Shown: one piece after another, positions 60,126 to 64,000 of the stretch
Position numbering within the stretch: the stretch's first letter is position 1
Layout: every line of letters begins with the position of its first letter
Assembly (NCBI GenBank): GCA_004352715.1
Contig: SCFE01000012.1
Location: 1,465,475 to 1,529,474 of the forward strand
DNA length: 64,000 bases
Reading direction: 5' to 3'
Source: Hofstenia miamia
Taxonomy: Eukaryota; Xenacoelomorpha; Acoela
Notes under the pieces: model-generated
Database searches by the model: none
What the model saw: only the letters and a program-made list of their open reading frames with translations
What the model was told of the DNA's origin: nothing
Translations under genes and position numbers: made by a program

Positions 60126-61021
60126 NNNNNNNNNNNNNNNNNNNNNNNNNNNNNNNNNNNNNNNNNNNNNNNNNNNNNNNNNNNNNNNNNNNNNNNNNNN
60201 NNNNNNNNNNNNNNNNNNNNNNNNNNNNNNNNNNNNNNNNNNNNNNNNNNNNNNNNNNNNNNNNNNNNNNNNNNNNNNNNNNNNNNNNNNNNNNNNNNNN
60301 NNNNNNNNNNNNNNNNNNNNNNNNNNNNNNNNNNNNNNNNNNNNNNNNNNNNNNNNNNNNNNNNNNNNNNNNNNNNNNNNNNNNNNNNNNNNNNNNNNNN
60401 NNNNNNNNNNNNNNNNNNNNNNNNNNNNNNNNNNNNNNNNNNNNNNNNNNNNNNNNNNNNNNNNNNNNNNNNNNNNNNNNNNNNNNNNNNNNNNNNNNNN
60501 NNNNNNNNNNNNNNNNNNNNNNNNNNNNNNNNNNNNNNNNNNNNNNNNNNNNNNNNNNNNNNNNNNNNNNNNNNNNNNNNNNNNNNNNNNNNNNNNNNNN
60601 NNNNNNNNNNNNNNNNNNNNNNNNNNNNNNNNNNNNNNNNNNNNNNNNNNNNNNNNNNNNNNNNNNNNNNNNNNNNNNNNNNNNNNNNNNNNNNNNNNNN
60701 NNNNNNNNNNNNNNNNNNNNNNNNNNNNNNNNNNNNNNNNNNNNNNNNNNNNNNNNNNNNNNNNNNNNNNNNNNNNNNNNNNNNNNNNNNNNNNNNNNNN
60801 NNNNNNNNNNNNNNNNNNNNNNNNNNNNNNNNNNNNNNNNNNNNNNNNNNNNNNNNNNNNNNNNNNNNNNNNNNNNNNNNNNNNNNNNNNNNNNNNNNNN
60901 NNNNNNNNNNNNNNNNNNNNNNNNNNNNNNNNNNNNNNNNNNNNNNNNNNNNNNNNNNNNNNNNNNNNNNNNNNNNNNNNNNNNNNNNNNNNNNNNNNNN
61001 NNNNNNNNNNNNNNNNNNNNN
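60126..61021. other. N gap, 896 bases
   Basis: Inside the inverted-repeat segment. Frames that cross it are not real. Confidence 0.9.
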
Positions 61022-61539
61022 AAAATGTTTAATTTGTTCTACATGTATTATTGAGGCATCTTCAAATAGTTTGTTTTCCTGAAAACGAATTAAACACAGT
61101 TCATGTAAGCAATCAAAATATGGAAAATTGATAGTGTACTGCATTGACAAAAACGAAAATGTGTGATAACAAGGAATATTAACAAATTGTAATGTAACCT
61201 GTGATATTAACAAAATTAGTCATTACAAACAATAAACTGAAAAATTATATCAAAACAATGTAAATTTGGGCGTGAATCATTTAAGCAGGTCCAAATGTGC
61301 TAATTAAAAATGCATTAGTGAGCTGTCGAAAAAATCAATTAGCGAGATCTTCAAAGCACTTAGCACCAAGTATCAATTAGATGACTCAACGCCTCAACCA
61401 CCCCTTAGATATTCACCGTCTGTCACGTGACACGTGACGTCATAAGCTCTCGACCAATCAGAGGCGTTTGTTTGCGGTCTAATGGTACCCATCTTAACTA
61501 CTGCGATCGCAAAAATTTCTGTGTTTAGATAAAAATTAT

Positions 61540-61853
61540 AATGGCTTTCATCACATATCAATTAAATTGTGGAATAATTTAGATTATGAAATGCGAATAG
61601 AAAAAAATTTTTAAAAATTTAGAAAAAAATTGAAGCAGTCTCTTCTAATAAAACAATATACATTATTGGATGGTAATAAACTCCATGCATTCAAAACATA
61701 CATCCAACATTGAGCACCTACACAACCATTCACACAAACATTGATAATATGATTATATATTGAACTTATTAATTTGTAGTTATTAATTTTTCTTTTGTCA
61801 TGTGTTAGTTTGTACAATTTTGTATACATTGAGCAATAAATTTACTTTGACTC

Positions 61854-61887
<34 letters not shown>

Positions 61888-61908
61888 CATTATTATTATT
61901 ATTATTAT
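61540..61908 (+). pseudogene. LINE 3' end with (TTA)n tail
   Basis: SIKLWNNLDYEMRIEKN...FRKKLKQSLL is the C-terminal signature of a CR1/Jockey-type ORF2, here with a frameshift. An AT-rich 3' UTR follows, then a (TTA)n run at 61855-61908 in the place where such LINEs end in short repeats. This is a 5'-truncated insertion. Confidence 0.65.
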
Positions 61909-62257
61909 GAGCGCCACTGAATACCAATAAATTTCGATGCCTCTGGTATTCAGCGGCGTTGGGGTGTATTCAGCGGCGCTGTGCGATTATTAGGCCTGTA
62001 TCCAATCAAATTGGCTGAAAATTTGTAGCCCTCTAGCTTAGTATATTCGCCAAAAGTCACGTAAATTTCAGCGTGGTGGCGTTGTTCAAACGTGAGAAAA
62101 ACGGCTTTCAAGTTTTCAAATTTTAACTATTATAGTGGTGCTGAATACAACTTTGTTTACATTCTTAGCGCCGCTGAATACAAATTCAGAACTATTATAG
62201 AGCTGCTTAATACAACTTTGTACTATTATAGAGGCGCTTAATACACACATTTTTATT
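61909..62257 (+). repeat. Minisatellite-like GCGCCGCTGAATAC repeats
   Basis: At least seven copies of a (G)GCGCNGCTGAATAC-type motif occur: three near 61910-61980, two of them inverted, and four near 62134-62245 joined to 'actattatag' and 'caactttgt'. The array runs into the 1000-base gap at 62258. Confidence 0.6.
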
Positions 62258-63257
62258 NNNNNNNNNNNNNNNNNNNNNNNNNNNNNNNNNNNNNNNNNNN
62301 NNNNNNNNNNNNNNNNNNNNNNNNNNNNNNNNNNNNNNNNNNNNNNNNNNNNNNNNNNNNNNNNNNNNNNNNNNNNNNNNNNNNNNNNNNNNNNNNNNNN
62401 NNNNNNNNNNNNNNNNNNNNNNNNNNNNNNNNNNNNNNNNNNNNNNNNNNNNNNNNNNNNNNNNNNNNNNNNNNNNNNNNNNNNNNNNNNNNNNNNNNNN
62501 NNNNNNNNNNNNNNNNNNNNNNNNNNNNNNNNNNNNNNNNNNNNNNNNNNNNNNNNNNNNNNNNNNNNNNNNNNNNNNNNNNNNNNNNNNNNNNNNNNNN
62601 NNNNNNNNNNNNNNNNNNNNNNNNNNNNNNNNNNNNNNNNNNNNNNNNNNNNNNNNNNNNNNNNNNNNNNNNNNNNNNNNNNNNNNNNNNNNNNNNNNNN
62701 NNNNNNNNNNNNNNNNNNNNNNNNNNNNNNNNNNNNNNNNNNNNNNNNNNNNNNNNNNNNNNNNNNNNNNNNNNNNNNNNNNNNNNNNNNNNNNNNNNNN
62801 NNNNNNNNNNNNNNNNNNNNNNNNNNNNNNNNNNNNNNNNNNNNNNNNNNNNNNNNNNNNNNNNNNNNNNNNNNNNNNNNNNNNNNNNNNNNNNNNNNNN
62901 NNNNNNNNNNNNNNNNNNNNNNNNNNNNNNNNNNNNNNNNNNNNNNNNNNNNNNNNNNNNNNNNNNNNNNNNNNNNNNNNNNNNNNNNNNNNNNNNNNNN
63001 NNNNNNNNNNNNNNNNNNNNNNNNNNNNNNNNNNNNNNNNNNNNNNNNNNNNNNNNNNNNNNNNNNNNNNNNNNNNNNNNNNNNNNNNNNNNNNNNNNNN
63101 NNNNNNNNNNNNNNNNNNNNNNNNNNNNNNNNNNNNNNNNNNNNNNNNNNNNNNNNNNNNNNNNNNNNNNNNNNNNNNNNNNNNNNNNNNNNNNNNNNNN
63201 NNNNNNNNNNNNNNNNNNNNNNNNNNNNNNNNNNNNNNNNNNNNNNNNNNNNNNNNN
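62258..63257. other. N gap, exactly 1000 bases
   Basis: Follows the minisatellite and may hide more of it. The sequence after the gap (63258-64000) is AT-rich with no recognised gene. Confidence 0.9.
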
Positions 63258-64000
63258 TCCTAAGCATTTTGTTAAGATCAAGTTTTGCATTTTTTGCGCT
63301 TAAATTTAAAAACATACTCAATTAAAATTTGAAATGTTATAATAAGATGCATAGGTTATCAAACAATTATATGTCAACATACCTTGTTATTTTGTGTGTA
63401 GATGTTTTTGAAACCAAAAACGTGTTGCCTTCAGATCGTTCACCAATTTGTATCGTTCTTTAACGTTATATATTGATAAACAAGTCTTTTTGAAAGTGAA
63501 AACCGTCTTAAATCAAGGTGAAACATGGTTTAAACTCCACCTACTTTGTTGAATAGAACTGCGTATAAGATGAAAACTTTTCACTGATTCCATAGCAATC
63601 CGCTAAAAATAAATAGTAGTGAATGTTATTGTAAAACACATAGTTGAAGTACTCTGACATGAAATAATAAACTATTGGTTAGATGTAATAAAGGATGAAT
63701 CTTCATACTAAATATTTGGTATTACTCATTAACAATGTTTCATGCAAATTTGAAAGCTAGAAACAACTAAGAAAGCATTAATGTATTTCCCCAACAAAGT
63801 GAAAATCAACGCATAATTTTCACTCAGTTGTTAGTTAGAAAATTGTAAATGCAATAAATAATTTGTATTAATTGAAAGTAAGACTTTTTCAAAGAGTTCG
63901 AGTTCTAAAACACTTTATTTTGGTTATATACATGATGTGTGTTTCTACTAATTTACTCTCCTCTATTATAAATCACGTGATTTAATTCCTATTGGACAGG

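Larger units (their letters stand above)
57828..61475. mobile_element. Segment bounded by ~235-base inverted repeats
   Basis: 57831-58062 and 61241-61470 are inverted copies of each other at about 85-90% by eye. They start 'aaacgcctctgattgg' at the outer ends and reach 'acattgttttgatataat' at the inner ends. Between lie ~3.2 kb, of which ~1.35 kb is Ns (58089-58540 and 60126-61021). Long inverted repeats suggest a foldback-type or other DNA transposon. I found no target duplication and no transposase, and an inverted duplication is the alternative. Confidence 0.6.

Noticed and set aside
61855-61908. CRISPR-like array at the (TTA)n run
   Set aside because: It is a simple trinucleotide repeat at a LINE 3' end; no spaced repeats or cas genes occur in this animal DNA.

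Overview
This is a repeat-rich, AT-rich stretch of an animal nuclear genome. It has spliced exons with GT..AG borders, polyadenylation-like signals, long introns, Tc1/mariner, hAT and piggyBac DNA transposons, and LINE, Penelope, Ty3/gypsy and Ty1/copia retroelements. It looks like a draft assembly: nine N gaps (three of exactly 1000 bases), several bordered by (TA)n runs, plus five single-n contig joins. Two exons on the minus strand read as Integrator subunit 6, which fits an animal host. A soft-bodied marine or freshwater invertebrate (cnidarian or tunicate) is my guess; the sequence does not settle it. No bacterial operons, CRISPR arrays or rRNA genes are visible.

Layout. 0.4-2.4 kb: a mariner-derived MITE, a tRNA-like SINE promoter and a broken Tc1-like element. 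3.2-5.5 kb: a frameshifted transposon-type gene containing a 611-base repeat across a single-n join. 7.5 kb: a possible cysteine-rich exon on the minus strand. 9.2-10.9 kb: an intact LRAT-domain gene, then a fragment of a second LRAT-type gene. 12.5-15.2 kb: a decayed LINE interrupted by an hAT MITE with a perfect 8-bp target duplication. 16.5-19.0 kb: a MITE, a Penelope fragment and a piggyBac relic. 19.4-20.5 kb: a second LRAT gene, broken at its catalytic cysteine codon. 21.1-22.7 kb: a non-autonomous hAT element. 22.8-28.0 kb and 41.3-44.9 kb are two copies of one segmental duplication. Only the first copy carries a 1.63-kb Tc1-like element, and the second preserves the exact empty TA site. 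29.6-30.0 kb: two INTS6 exons. 32.9-36.7 kb: a broken Ty3/gypsy element. 37.3 and 50.6 kb: two copies of an unidentified terminal exon. 40.1 kb: the third, intact LRAT gene. 46.6-49.9 kb: a duplicated flank split by a stray gypsy contig. 52.9-56.4 kb: a minus-strand Ty1/copia element with an hAT MITE inside. 57.8-61.5 kb: a segment bounded by ~235-base inverted repeats rich in promoter-like motifs. 61.5-64 kb: a LINE tail and a minisatellite around a gap.

The recurring host-type theme is an LRAT-domain gene family spread by local segmental duplication. There are two intact ~338-residue genes, one copy broken at the active site, two 'shells' that keep the 5' and 3' flanks but lost nearly all of the coding sequence, and one fragment of a different subfamily. 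The proteins join an LRAT catalytic core to a long hydrophobic C-terminal region, so membrane lipid acyl transfer is the natural guess. Almost everything else is transposon sequence at different stages of decay, and several insertions can be ordered by nesting.
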